A stretch of 64,000 nucleotides of DNA from Cordilura impudica (Eukaryota > Arthropoda > Insecta > Diptera > Scathophagidae). Shown here in pieces: positions 35,562-45,722 of this stretch. How positions within the stretch are numbered: the first letter of the stretch is position 1; every line of letters starts with the position of its first letter. A model generated the notes under the pieces. That model did not search any database and was not told the origin of the DNA. It saw only the letters and a program-made list of their open reading frames with translations. Position numbers and translations under genes: made by a program. Location: NCBI GenBank assembly GCA_963682025.1, contig OY821518.1:34849059-34913058 (forward strand), given 5' to 3'.

Positions 35562-37813
35562 CTAAAATATTGCAACGGAGTATTGGAGCTTTGTGTTATC
35601 CTTATCTTCTCTCGTGTTCATTGCATGATGAATTCTCTCTTGTATTCGTAGGCTTTCTAATGTATAGCGTTTGTTTACTCTTTTTTCCTTATCTAATATC
35701 TTAATGTTATCAAAATTCATATTATGGTTGCATTCTTTTACATGTTGTGCTAATGCAGTTGTTTCTTTTTCCTTCTTAATATCGGCTTTGTGCTCCAATA
35801 CTCTCGTCTCTAACCTTCGTTTTGTTGTACCAACATAAACTTTGTTACATTGCTCCCTTTCATTGCCATCACATTTTATTTCGTAAACAACGTTGTCAAT
35901 TTTAAGTATATCTTGTTTTGTTTTGTTCTGCGTAAACAGTTGCCTAAGGGTTTGGTTTGACTTGTGTGCTATTCTTGTGTTTTCATCGTTGATCATATGT
36001 TTCATTGTTTTTGTCTCCGTTAATTTTGGGATAAATGGTACACTGCAAAAAACCAAATCTTCTTTACGGTCATCATTTTTGTGTTTTGTATTATTTAGTG
36101 TTTTGTTGATTAAGTTGTTTATTATAAATATTGGGTAATTGTTCATAGTTAATATGTTTCGTATTTTGTTTATATTATTTTTCTTAAATCTTTCGTCGCT
36201 TATATGTAGTACCTTTTCAATGAGATTTGTCGCCGTGTTGATCTTCATTTTTATCGGTTGGGTGGAGTTATAGTTGATCATCCTTCCTGAGGATGTCTCC
36301 TTTGTGTACCAATTAGTTATAAGTTTATTATCGTCTTTTATTATTTTTATATCAAGGTAAGGAATTTCTCCGTTGATCTCTCGTTCTATTGTAAATTGCA
36401 GTTTGTTGTGATACGAATTAAGTGTTTTTAAAATCTTAGTTTCATCTGATTTCTTTATTATAGCAAATAAATCGTCGACATATTTAGTAATTAGTTTGAT
36501 TTTTACATTTTTCTCCTTAAGTTCTTTGATTACATCGTCCAAAAGGGTGTCCAGAACAATATCAGCAATTGTTGGCGACAAAGGGTTGCCCATGGGCATA
36601 CCATACGTTTGGTGATAAAATTTATTCCCGTATGTAAAATAGTTAGTTTCTGTCAAGCAGAACTGAAGTAGTTTTAGAAACTGTTTCCTCGATATTGTGG
36701 TCTGTGTGCTTAATGTTTCCCATTTGTCCAGTATGTTCTTAATCGCTAAATGAGTCGGTATATTAGTAAATAATGATACCACGTCGAATGACACTAGTAT
36801 ATCGTCATCTTCTATTTTCACGTTTTCCAATTTTTGTTTTAGGTCAAAAGCATTCTTAATGTTATATGTTGGTGAGATCAAATTTTTCAATATTTTTCCA
36901 ATATATTTCGCTAGATTATAGCAGGGTACTTTGATAGAGGATGAAATTGGTCTGAGTGGGACGTTTTCCTTGTGGATTTTCGGCAAACCGTATAATTCAG
37001 GGGCCGCAGCTGCATGTGATGTCATATTCATCTTCTCAAATTTTGATATGTGTTTGTCTTTGTATAACTGTGTAACAAGGTTATTGTTTGTTCGTTGGAG
37101 TTTTGGCGTGGGATCAACTCTAATAGTTTTATAAGTATTTCTATCTTCCAGCAACTTATCCATTTTACTTTTATAATTATCTTTATACATTATCACAGTT
37201 TTGTTTCCTTTATCTGCTGTAGTTATAACAATATTATCCTTATGTTTACCAATAAATTTTCTTGTTTCATCGAATATTCCCAGTATGAATTTTTCTTTTT
37301 CTGTATTTCGTAAATTTCGCCTGAAATGCGTTATCCGGTTGGCGATTTTTGATCTCGTTATGTCCTTTTCTGTTTCGTCTTTTATATTTTGAACCCATTG
37401 TTCAATATCAGCTATAAGAGGGATGGGGGAAAAATTATGTTCACTTACAGGTAGTGCAAATTTGTTGCCTAAAGATAAAATCCACTTGAATTCAGTTTTA
37501 AATTCCAGGTCTGTATAGTTTACAAACCAGCTTTCATTAAAATTTAGTTTAAATTTTTTAAATTTCTTAATTCGTAGTTTCTCCATCTTTGATGAATGTG
37601 TCTGATTTGTTTTATATCTAATATTATAAAATTTGTTCCATTGATCGTCTTTAAATTTTGTTAGTTCTGTTTCGTTCAGTGTATTTTTGATCTCGCTCTC
37701 AATTCTTTTTATCTCTGTTTTAGTATGTGTTGTATAAATGTGTGTTTCCCTTATCTCAATATTGAGTAGCTTACTGTGTAGGTTTGTTTCTATTTTTTCT
37801 ATTTCGGCCTGCA
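35562..37813 (-). CDS. Penelope RT/GIY-YIG protein, N-terminally truncated copy
   Basis: An open frame of 750 codons, corresponding to residues 69-818 of the plus-strand copy. In the translations I see only one difference (TKTEIKRI here, TKTETKRI there). It contains the full reverse transcriptase (GLPKIHK, SFDVVSLFTNIPT, GMPMGNPLSPTIADI, KYVDDLFAII) and the C-terminal GIY-YIG nuclease (VYEIKCDG, NKVYVGTTKRRLETRVLEHK, TALAQHVKECNH). No ATG exists at its 5-prime edge: where the plus copy has the ATG of Met69, this copy has GTG, because homology stops there. The first 68 residues are absent, so it is a 5-prime-truncated copy that would need an external start. Near-identity with its partner implies a recent common origin or ongoing gene conversion. 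Confidence 0.88.
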
Positions 37814-37815
37814 CT

Positions 37816-40272
37816 ATGGATAATTTTTTTCAACATATGAGGGAAAAATATAACAACAAAACATGCAGTCTATTAAAACAATACAGCAGAGAAGTAGAAA
37901 AACTTGCAAAATCATTAGAAAGAAGTAAATTTTTACAACAATGTAGGCAATTACGAATTATACCGACACACTTAATAAACACTACACAACATCTCAAGCA
38001 TCTTTTTAAAACTAACGCCATGCAGGCCGAAATAGAAAAAATAGAAACAAACCTACACAGTAAGCTACTCAATATTGAGATAAGGGAAACACACATTTAT
38101 ACAACACATACTAAAACAGAGACAAAAAGAATTGAGAGCGAGATCAAAAATACACTGAACGAAACAGAACTAACAAAATTTAAAGACGATCAATGGAACA
38201 AATTTTATAATATTAGATATAAAACAAATCAGACACATTCATCAAAGATGGAGAAACTACGAATTAAGAAATTTAAAAAATTTAAACTAAATTTTAATGA
38301 AAGCTGGTTTGTAAACTATACAGACCTGGAATTTAAAACTGAATTCAAGTGGATTTTATCTTTAGGCAACAAATTTGCACTACCTGTAAGTGAACATAAT
38401 TTTTCCCCCATCCCTCTTATAGCTGATATTGAACAATGGGTTCAAAATATAAAAGACGAAACAGAAAAGGACATAACGAGATCAAAAATCGCCAACCGGA
38501 TAACGCATTTCAGGCGAAATTTACGAAATACAGAAAAAGAAAAATTCATACTGGGAATATTCGATGAAACAAGAAAATTTATTGGTAAACATAAGGATAA
38601 TATTGTTATAACTACAGCAGATAAAGGAAACAAAACTGTGATAATGTATAAAGATAATTATAAAAGTAAAATGGATAAGTTGCTGGAAGATAGAAATACT
38701 TATAAAACTATTAGAGTTGATCCCACGCCAAAACTCCAACGAACAAACAATAACCTTGTTACACAGTTATACAAAGACAAACACATATCAAAATTTGAGA
38801 AGATGAATATGACATCACATGCAGCTGCGGCCCCTGAATTATACGGTTTGCCGAAAATCCACAAGGAAAACGTCCCACTCAGACCAATTTCATCCTCTAT
38901 CAAAGTACCCTGCTATAATCTAGCGAAATATATTGGAAAAATATTGAAAAATTTGATCTCACCAACATATAACATTAAGAATGCTTTTGACCTAAAACAA
39001 AAATTGGAAAACGTGAAAATAGAAGATGACGATATACTAGTGTCATTCGACGTGGTATCATTATTTACTAATATACCGACTCATTTAGCGATTAAGAACA
39101 TACTGGACAAATGGGAAACATTAAGCACACAGACCACAATATCGAGGAAACAGTTTCTAAAACTACTTCAGTTCTGCTTGACAGAAACTAACTATTTTAC
39201 ATACGGGAATAAATTTTATCACCAAACGTATGGTATGCCCATGGGCAACCCTTTGTCGCCAACAATTGCTGATATTGTTCTGGACACCCTTTTGGACGAT
39301 GTAATCAAAGAACTTAAGGAGAAAAATGTAAAAATCAAACTAATTACTAAATATGTCGACGATTTATTTGCTATAATAAAGAAATCAGATGAAACTAAGA
39401 TTTTAAAAACACTTAATTCGTATCACAACAAACTGCAATTTACAATAGAACGAGAGATCAACGGAGAAATTCCTTACCTTGATATAAAAATAATAAAAGA
39501 CGATAATAAACTTATAACTAATTGGTACACAAAGGAGACATCCTCAGGAAGGATGATCAACTATAACTCCACCCAACCGATAAAAATGAAGATCAACACG
39601 GCGACAAATCTCATTGAAAAGGTACTACATATAAGCGACGAAAGATTTAAGAAAAATAATATAAACAAAATACGAAACATATTAACTATGAACAATTACC
39701 CAATATTTATAATAAACAACTTAATCAACAAAACACTAAATAATACAAAACACAAAAATGATGACCGTAAAGAAGATTTGGTTTTTTGCAGTGTACCATT
39801 TATCCCAAAATTAACGGAGACAAAAACAATGAAACATATGATCAACGATGAAAACACAAGAATAGCACACAAGTCAAACCAAACCCTTAGGCAACTGTTT
39901 ACGCAGAACAAAACAAAACAAGATATACTTAAAATTGACAACGTTGTTTACGAAATAAAATGTGATGGCAATGAAAGGGAGCAATGTAACAAAGTTTATG
40001 TTGGTACAACAAAACGAAGGTTAGAGACGAGAGTATTGGAGCACAAAGCCGATATTAAGAAGGAAAAAGAAACAACTGCATTAGCACAACATGTAAAAGA
40101 ATGCAACCATAATATGAATTTTGATAACATTAAGATATTAGATAAGGAAAAAAGAGTAAACAAACGCTATACATTAGAAAGCCTACGAATACAAGAGAGA
40201 ATTCATCATGCAATGAACACGAGAGAAGATAAGGATAACACAAAGCTCCAATACTCCGTTGCAATATTTTAG
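37816..40272 (+). CDS. Penelope-like reverse transcriptase with GIY-YIG endonuclease
   Basis: Intact frame of 818 aa. I chose ATG 37816 (MDNFFQHMREKYNN), not the longer open frame from 37738, because the 26 preceding residues are read from the inverted copy. Domains: N-terminal helical segment with the family-like FLQQCRQLRIIPTHL (residues about 40-55); reverse transcriptase, about 200-600, with LPKIHK at 345-350, FDVVSLFTNIPT, GMPMGNPLSP and the catalytic YVDD at 513-516; GIY-YIG nuclease, about 711-810, with VYEI at 711 and VYVGTT at 727, followed by KRRLETRVLEHK and ALAQHVKEC. Penelope proteins copy their RNA at a nick made by the GIY-YIG domain. No stop or frameshift is present, so the protein may be functional. 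A candidate hammerhead ribozyme lies 270 bp downstream. Confidence 0.92.
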   Translation: MDNFFQHMREKYNNKTCSLLKQYSREVEKLAKSLERSKFLQQCRQLRIIPTHLINTTQHLKHLFKTNAMQAEIEKIETNLHSKLLNIEIRETHIYTTHTKTETKRIESEIKNTLNETELTKFKDDQWNKFYNIRYKTNQTHSSKMEKLRIKKFKKFKLNFNESWFVNYTDLEFKTEFKWILSLGNKFALPVSEHNFSPIPLIADIEQWVQNIKDETEKDITRSKIANRITHFRRNLRNTEKEKFILGIFDETRKFIGKHKDNIVITTADKGNKTVIMYKDNYKSKMDKLLEDRNTYKTIRVDPTPKLQRTNNNLVTQLYKDKHISKFEKMNMTSHAAAAPELYGLPKIHKENVPLRPISSSIKVPCYNLAKYIGKILKNLISPTYNIKNAFDLKQKLENVKIEDDDILVSFDVVSLFTNIPTHLAIKNILDKWETLSTQTTISRKQFLKLLQFCLTETNYFTYGNKFYHQTYGMPMGNPLSPTIADIVLDTLLDDVIKELKEKNVKIKLITKYVDDLFAIIKKSDETKILKTLNSYHNKLQFTIEREINGEIPYLDIKIIKDDNKLITNWYTKETSSGRMINYNSTQPIKMKINTATNLIEKVLHISDERFKKNNINKIRNILTMNNYPIFIINNLINKTLNNTKHKNDDRKEDLVFCSVPFIPKLTETKTMKHMINDENTRIAHKSNQTLRQLFTQNKTKQDILKIDNVVYEIKCDGNEREQCNKVYVGTTKRRLETRVLEHKADIKKEKETTALAQHVKECNHNMNFDNIKILDKEKRVNKRYTLESLRIQERIHHAMNTREDKDNTKLQYSVAIF

Positions 40273-40544
40273 AAATTAGTTAAAGTTCTGTGATACTATA
40301 TTAAGTTAGACCTGTGATTTTGCGTGTACTGTGTTGTCAATATTTATTAAATTTATTTATATTTTTTAAAATTCTGTGTAGTAATGTCCAGTTTTTTATT
40401 TACAAATAAATTTTACAAATTATATTCCCTGACGATGTAACAAAGAATCGTAAGTTAAACTGTGATGTAGTATTTAAGATATTTAATTAGAAATTATTAA
40501 TAATGTTAATTTGTATATGTCGCCAGATTTTATAATAAATTTAC

Positions 40545-40585
40545 GCTCCTGAGGAAGTTTGAATAAAGCAAACGAAACGTCGAGC
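40545..40585 (+). ncRNA. Candidate hammerhead ribozyme, plus Penelope copy
   Basis: GCTC 40545-40548 pairs with GAGC 40582-40585. The core CTGAGGA is at 40549-40555; stem II GTTTG 40557-40561 with CAAAC 40569-40573; GAAA 40574-40577; C 40578; GTC 40579-40581. Predicted cleavage is after the C at 40581. It lies in the 3-prime non-coding region, where Penelope elements carry such motifs. The variable core position is G where U is commonest, and stem I is short as drawn, so self-cleavage is a prediction. Confidence 0.7.
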
Positions 40586-40662
40586 AGAAACATGATATCT
40601 AATTGATTTTTATTTACACATAAAAACAGATTATTGACCAAAATAGCCCGTAAGGTAACCCC

Positions 40663-40673
40663 TCTTCTTTAGT
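40663..40673. repeat. Target duplication of the Penelope insertion, right
   Basis: TCTTCTTTAGT, second copy; see 35100-35110. Its first four bases also match the inverted-arm end, so the exact edge is uncertain by a few bases. Confidence 0.82.
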
Positions 40674-42360
40674 TTTTGGGGTTTTTCGCAAACTGCAGAT
40701 GAATGAATCCGATGATATTAAGAGCCCGTTAAGTAAATCCGTATTTGTATCCTGTATGAATGTTTTCCCGTGCCTCTTGGGCATCTTCCGAAAGCTGGCT
40801 AATAGGTAAAATACAACTGTCAATTAAAATTTTTCCATGAAAAAGTATTTTGTGTACCGTCACTGGCATGCAATACCATGCATATTTTTCCAAATATTGA
40901 TTCCTGGTTTCAATTGTATATTTTTCAAAAGCAACAGAGTTTATTTCATAGCCACCTCCCAGGCACTCGGGAATAACATGAAAATGATCTATCCAAATCC
41001 AAATCTCCACCAGAAATATTTGCCGACTTCTTGGCATCTCGGGAAAAACGTCTGGCAGTATTACCATCATTTGAGTTGCCAGAATGGTGTTTTGGCATAT
41101 CCACCAGCAATCCTGATACATCTTTAAATCGGGTTTGTATGTATTTCTTCCTAATAATTGTGCTCTATTATGAACTCCATATTTGCCATTTTTTATATCC
41201 AATTTGTGCGCAATATGTAGCTAACACCCCTTAAAGCGAATCCAGGCATGGATAGGGGATAGGCCAATTGGCAGCATATTTTTGCCAACTGTCTTATTTA
41301 AAATTGCAATTGGATTATTCATAGCTAATGGTATAGCCCCACATAGCTAGCAAGCTTGGGATGATAAATAATTTGAAAGAGCATTGCACACTTTTCCATC
41401 AATCATACACAAAACTAATTTAGCAGTAACTTTAAATTTCTTATGTTAAATAGTAACCATAGTTGGTAAGAGAGAGAGAAAATTTGATTTTCTTTTTGTT
41501 TAACTTCATTTAAAATCAGGTCTTTTGTCTCTTTTGCAAATACGAATTTTATAGGTCGACAATATCTTGTTGACGATGGTGCAGAATTTTTCCAAATTAT
41601 TGCTTTTGGTTGTTACCTACATTTTCTAAAGACATTTCAATTGAGACCATAGATATGCTAAATAAACTTTCGTCAGAAATATTTTCTTGAGAAAATGTTT
41701 GCTTGCAACGATTATGGTCAGAGCCGTCACAGCCCAATTTGATATTAAGGGTCGTGTCTGTTACAGTTATTCCATTTGGATAACATGCACGCCTGGTATT
41801 TTTTATAGAATCATAACAGGGAAACATTTTATAATTAATGGACGAAGTATGCTGTCTCAACAATTGGTAGCCATGTGTAGATAAACCGATATCTGTTATC
41901 ATTGCTAATGCTTGATCAACAGAAAGGCTCATGGGTTTATCTGAAACAATTCTACTTTTTCGTTAGAGTTTGCCCCCTTTTTGGAGAAGCAGTTGTAAGC
42001 TCATGAACAACTGAGGCATAAGATCGTTTTCCATCTATGGTCTTAGCACAAATAAATTGTGATAAATCAATTTATAGAGTCAACCAATCACTATTTACTC
42101 TAATAAATCGAAGTTTTGTTCTATTTGCGTTTTGCCACTTAGAGTTTATTTGTGTGGAAAATGTTTTAGAAAAAAGTTTTATTGATTGAAAATTAATAGT
42201 TTTTTGTGAACCAGTAGTAATATTTCCTCAAATAAATTCAAAGACTCGCAGACATTTTTAATTTTTTTCTGTAACCAGCCAAATATCAAAAATTTGTTGG
42301 CGCGAAATATCTGAACTCATGATCAGTTTTTGGATCGGCAATTGTGAAGAGGCAAGTTTG
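40663..42360 (-). pseudogene. RAG1-like transposase 2 (decayed, interrupted)
   Basis: Minus-strand fragments in order: KLGCDGSDHNRCKQTFS (first Asp motif, codon about 41725-41727) with DESLFSISMVSIEMSLENV (41932-41597); CMIDGKVCNALSNYLSSQAC near 41400-41345 (second Asp); YGVHNRAQLLGRNTYK and SGLLVDMPKHHSGNSNDGNTARRF-type text around 41030-41150; CGGGYEINSVAFEKYTIETR and YLEKYAWYCMPVTVHKILFH (40729-41202); SQLSEDAQEARENI (Glu motif, about 40760-40800); and CSLRKTPKTKEE at the Penelope edge. The motif set matches the transposase at 16015-18148, but the sequence is clearly another lineage. Many stops and shifts make it inactive. The C-terminus continues at 35021-35110. Terminal repeats were not found. 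Confidence 0.75.
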
Positions 42361-43406
42361 GTTGATTCTGTAAGAAGACGGATGAGGTTATCTACTGCAA
42401 TTGATGCGACTATTTTTCCTTGCTTTTCTATATATTTTTATATTTTTAAGTTCAAAAAAGAGATATATTTTTTACAATTTATTAATTTTTTTAATAAAAA
42501 ATACATGAAACTACAAATTAGAAAAAATTCCATTAAGATATTGCATTTTAAAAAAAAGTTACAAACATTTAAAATTGAGCTACGCGCCTTGACTTGCTTA
42601 TGTCTTACAAAAGGCTGCAATTAAAATTAAGTTTAAGGTGCTGTTACTTTATAAAACTGTAAATTTTTTTATCTTCAAATGCAATTCTATGTAGTTGGAA
42701 ATATTATCAATAAACTCCATTTAAAATCCACTAAAAAAAAAAACAAACAAAAAATTGTATTTTGATAAGCTAAAATGTTAAAACACTGTGAGTGGATGCG
42801 AAAAAATGTTTTTCTGTCCTGACATTACACTAGAGATACAATTGAAGAATGATTTCTGAATTCTGTGGTTGTAAGGTTGTGTGATTGGTTGATATAGGTT
42901 AAGGGGGGGTAAAGAATTAAAACCTTTTGATGTGTAAACATCTATACGCGCAGAGGGGTAAATTTCTATTTCACAATACAATCACAAAAACAGCGTAACA
43001 CAAATCGGTGAGAGCTGTAACACAAATCGGTGTATGACTTATGATGATATACATTTTTTTTTTATGTCACTTTTTTAAAAGCGTCATCTATGTATCACTT
43101 ATATACGTTTATATTGGGATATTTTTAACGTTTTATAGCAAAGGGTTGTTGAATTAGCTGAAACAGTTTTTGTTATAAGTGATACATAGATGACGCTTTC
43201 TGTTTGATTTTAAAAAATGACATACAAAAATCTTTAATTTCTAGATGTTTACACATCTCCCCTGTGATCGGACTCACATGATTTTTTTTTTTAATTTTCT
43301 TTCTTAATGTAATGTAATGTCGAGAGTGTTAGATCAAAATTTCAAATAAATCGGAGCGAAACTTAAGAAGATACAGCGTTTCCAGTGACCGGCCTCATAC
43401 GGTATA
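42361..43406. other. AT-rich spacer with a fold-back segment
   Basis: No gene. It includes the perfect hairpin at 43078-43199 (separate entry) and GATGTGTAAACATCTA at about 42929-42944, which recurs inverted at about 43238-43253, so 42925-43265 may be a small fold-back element. From 43318 to 43384 the sequence matches the start of the dispersed repeat at 8566. Confidence 0.5.
43078..43199. repeat. 26-bp perfect inverted repeat with 70-nt loop
   Basis: The arm 43078-43103 (AAAGCGTCATCTATGTATCA, then CTTATA) is the exact reverse complement of 43174-43199. Outside the perfect part, TATGTCACTTTTTTAAA on the left and TTTTAAAAAATGACATA on the right extend the pairing with gaps. It could be the core of a MITE or a hairpin transcript. 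Confidence 0.85.
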
Positions 43407-43419
43407 TCTATATATATAA

Positions 43420-44560
43420 AATTCATTTTCTGTTTGTTTGTTTGTTTGACCGCTATCACTATACCCCAGGAAAGGTCGCCATATACTTTTTACCGGCTAC
43501 GCCTCCTCTTACGCCCACTTTTTATGTAAAATTCATTTTCTGTTTTATTCATATTTGTTCACTATATACATTTTATTTGTTAGCAGATTTCTCTGAAATT
43601 CGGTACACACGATCCCTGTACTCCAACTAAGGTCACCATATACTTTCTATCGACAACGCCCACTTTTACGCCCACTTTTTAAATACAATTTCATTTTCTG
43701 CTTTTTGGTATATGTGTTCGCTATACAAATTATTATTTTTCAACGGATTTCTCTGAATTTTGCTACACACGATCTCCGTACTCCAGGAAAGGTAGCCATA
43801 TGATTCTTACTGGCCACGCCTACTTCTGCGCCCACTTTTTGTATACAATTCATTTTCTGTTTTTTGGTATATTTGTTCGCTATACAAATTTTTATTTTTC
43901 AACGCATTTATCTGAAATTTGGTACACACGATCTCTGTACTCCAGGAAAGGTCGCCATATGCTTCGTACCTGTCATGCCTACTGTTACGCCCACTTTTTG
44001 TATACAATTCATATTCTGTTTTTTTGGCACATTTGTTCGCTATACAATTTTTTTTTAAACGGATTTCTCTGAAATTTGCTACACACGATCTCTGTACTCC
44101 AGAGAGGTCGCCATATGATTCTTGCCGGCCACGCCTACTTCTACGCCCACTTTTTATACAAAATTAATTTTCTGTTTTTTGGTATATTTTTTCACTATAG
44201 AAATTTTTATTTTTCAAGGGATGTCTAAAATTTGGTCACACGACTCTATACTACAGGGAAGGTTACCATATGCTTCTTAGGCCACGCCTACTTTGCGCCA
44301 ACTTCTATGTATATAAAACTTATTTTTTTCCTTTTATATGTTTCTTTATTTGATTGCTATACAAACTTTTATTTTTCAATGGCTTTCTCCGAAATTTAGT
44401 ACATATTCCAGGGAAGGTCGCCATATGATTTTTACCGACCACGCCTATTTTTACGCCCAATTTTCATATAAAATTCATATTTTGTTGTGTGGTATATTTC
44501 TTCCCTATACAATTTTGTACTTTTCAACGGATTTCTCAGAAATTTGGTTTACACGGAAAT
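43420..44560 (+). repeat. 160-bp tandem repeat, about seven units
   Basis: The word CGCCCACTTTTT (or near variants) occurs at about 43511, 43671, 43830, 43990, 44148, 44297 and 44453, giving periods of 160, 159, 160, 158, 149 and 156. Each unit has TTCATTTTCTGTTTTTTGGT, TTGTTCGCTATAC, TTTTTCAACGGATTTCTCTG, AAATTTGGTACACACGATCT and CCAGGAAAGGTCGCCATATG. Short ORFs in this stretch are repeat translations. Confidence 0.9.
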
Positions 44561-44570
44561 AACTACATGG

Positions 44571-45722
44571 TGAACAAATTCCCCAAACTTAAACAAAAAT
44601 GTACCCAAAAGAAATTAACAAATTCCCCATTTTTTTTTAATCGAAAGAAAAAATGAACTTACTCCCCAAATTCATTCTTAAATTTTTACATATTTTTATT
44701 TAATGAATTTTGTTAAATATTTATTTTAGTAAACACTTGCATACTGCTCTAAATATATGTCCTACAATAAATGCATTTAAAATGACTATTCTTTTCAATA
44801 GCATGATTTCGTTGCGCGGAAGCTACGCGCACGGAGAATACAGCTTAGCTAGAATATCGGAATGATCTGAAAAATATATTTTGACAATTAAAATAAGTTG
44901 GCAACAGCTGCGCGGCAGCACAGGTGTGGGTGCCAAACGCGCGACCGCGGACTCGGACGCGACGGATGCGGACGCAACGCGCTCTCGGAACACATCTCAG
45001 CTAAAATATCGCAATGCTCTAAGAAATATGTTTTAGGATTTAAAATAAGTTAACGAGAACTAAGCGGCAGCAAGGATAGTAGCTGCGAGAAAGCGGCGCG
45101 GGGCGCGCGGACGCGGACGCGACGCGCTCGCGGAACACAGCTCAGCTAAAATATCGCTATGATCTGAAGAATATATTTTGGCGATTAAAATAAGTTGACA
45201 ACAACTGCGCGGCAGCACGGGTGTGGCTGCCAAACGCGCGGAAGCGGACGCGACTCGCTCGCGGAACACAGCTTTGTGAAATGTCGTATGATAAACTTTA
45301 TCTACGCATGTGAAATAATTACCTGTTGATCAAAATAGGCCATACAGTAGCTTATAGAAACCTTGCGACACAATATTAAACGTCGCATTAGTCTTTCATC
45401 TCTGAAAATTGAATTTGACGTCTCTGCTCAATGATGATCACTTATTGAATGAAGTAATTCAATTTTTAAAAGTTCTGATTCCTTTAATTTGCGAACCATT
45501 CCGTTATATTTGATGTTTATAAATAAACTGAAAAAAAAACTTAAAGCGGTTTCGCAGCTTATTTTTGAAGCATTTTTGCTGCAGCATCTTATAAAAAACT
45601 TCTAAATTAAAAAATCAAAAATTTTTAATTGAAATAAAAAATTAATTTACTGCCCATACAAATCTTTGGGGAGAAAGTTAATTTTATTGGGGAATTCGTT
45701 CATTGGGGACTAAGTACTCAGC
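44571..45722. mobile_element. Nested element with TCCCCA-rich inverted ends (putative)
   Basis: The left side carries GAACAAATTCCCCAAACTT, AACAAATTCCCCATTTT and GAACTTACTCCCCAAATTC. The right side, read inward on the minus strand, has TAGTCCCCAATGAACGAATT, then CCCCAATAAAATTAACTTTC, then TCCCCAAAG. These look like imperfect inverted ends of a non-autonomous DNA transposon that landed in the Helitron after its seventh 160-bp unit. The interior holds the GC-rich tandem repeat. No target duplication could be fixed and no coding region is present. Confidence 0.5.
44826..45275. repeat. GC- and CpG-rich ~145-bp tandem repeat, three units
   Basis: Blocks with GGAACACAGCTCAGCTAAAATATCG-type text at about 44838, 44989 and 45134, with a partial fourth at about 45264 (spacings 151, 145 and 130). 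Each has AAAATAAGTTGACAACAACTG, then GCGCGGCAGCACGGGTGTGG, then arrays of GCGGACGCGGACGCGACGCG. Base composition is strikingly unlike the 25-30 percent GC surroundings. The 69-aa Ala/Arg-rich minus frame at 45060-45269 is a translation of the repeat. Confidence 0.85.

Larger units (their letters stand above)
35111..40662. mobile_element. Head-to-head pair of Penelope-like elements
   Basis: A 5,552-bp insertion flanked by TCTTCTTTAGT at 35100-35110 and 40663-40673, an 11-bp target duplication. Inside, 35168-37813 (minus) and 38021-40666 (plus) are inverted arms of 2,646 bp each; coordinates at both ends sum to the same value (75,834), so there is no net insertion or deletion between arms. The 207 bp between them (37814-38020) encode the N-terminal part of the plus copy only. 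The left end has 57 bp (35111-35167) with no counterpart on the right. Penelope-like elements are known to occur as tandem or inverted partial copies; here both copies keep an open reverse-transcriptase frame. Confidence 0.9.

Noticed and set aside
37738..37815. Upstream 26-residue extension of the Penelope protein (MCVSLISILSS...)
   Set aside because: This sequence is the reverse complement of the other copy's coding region across the palindrome junction, so it cannot be part of the original protein. ATG 37816 fits better.
35893..39941. Antisense ORFs across the Penelope arms (for example 35893-36138 and its mirror 39696-39941)
   Set aside because: They are opposite-strand shadows of the reverse transcriptase; their perfect recurrence only reflects the inverted duplication.
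45060..45269. Ala/Arg-rich ORF in the GC-rich island
   Set aside because: It is a translation of GCGGACGCG-type tandem units; no codon bias or domain suggests a protein.
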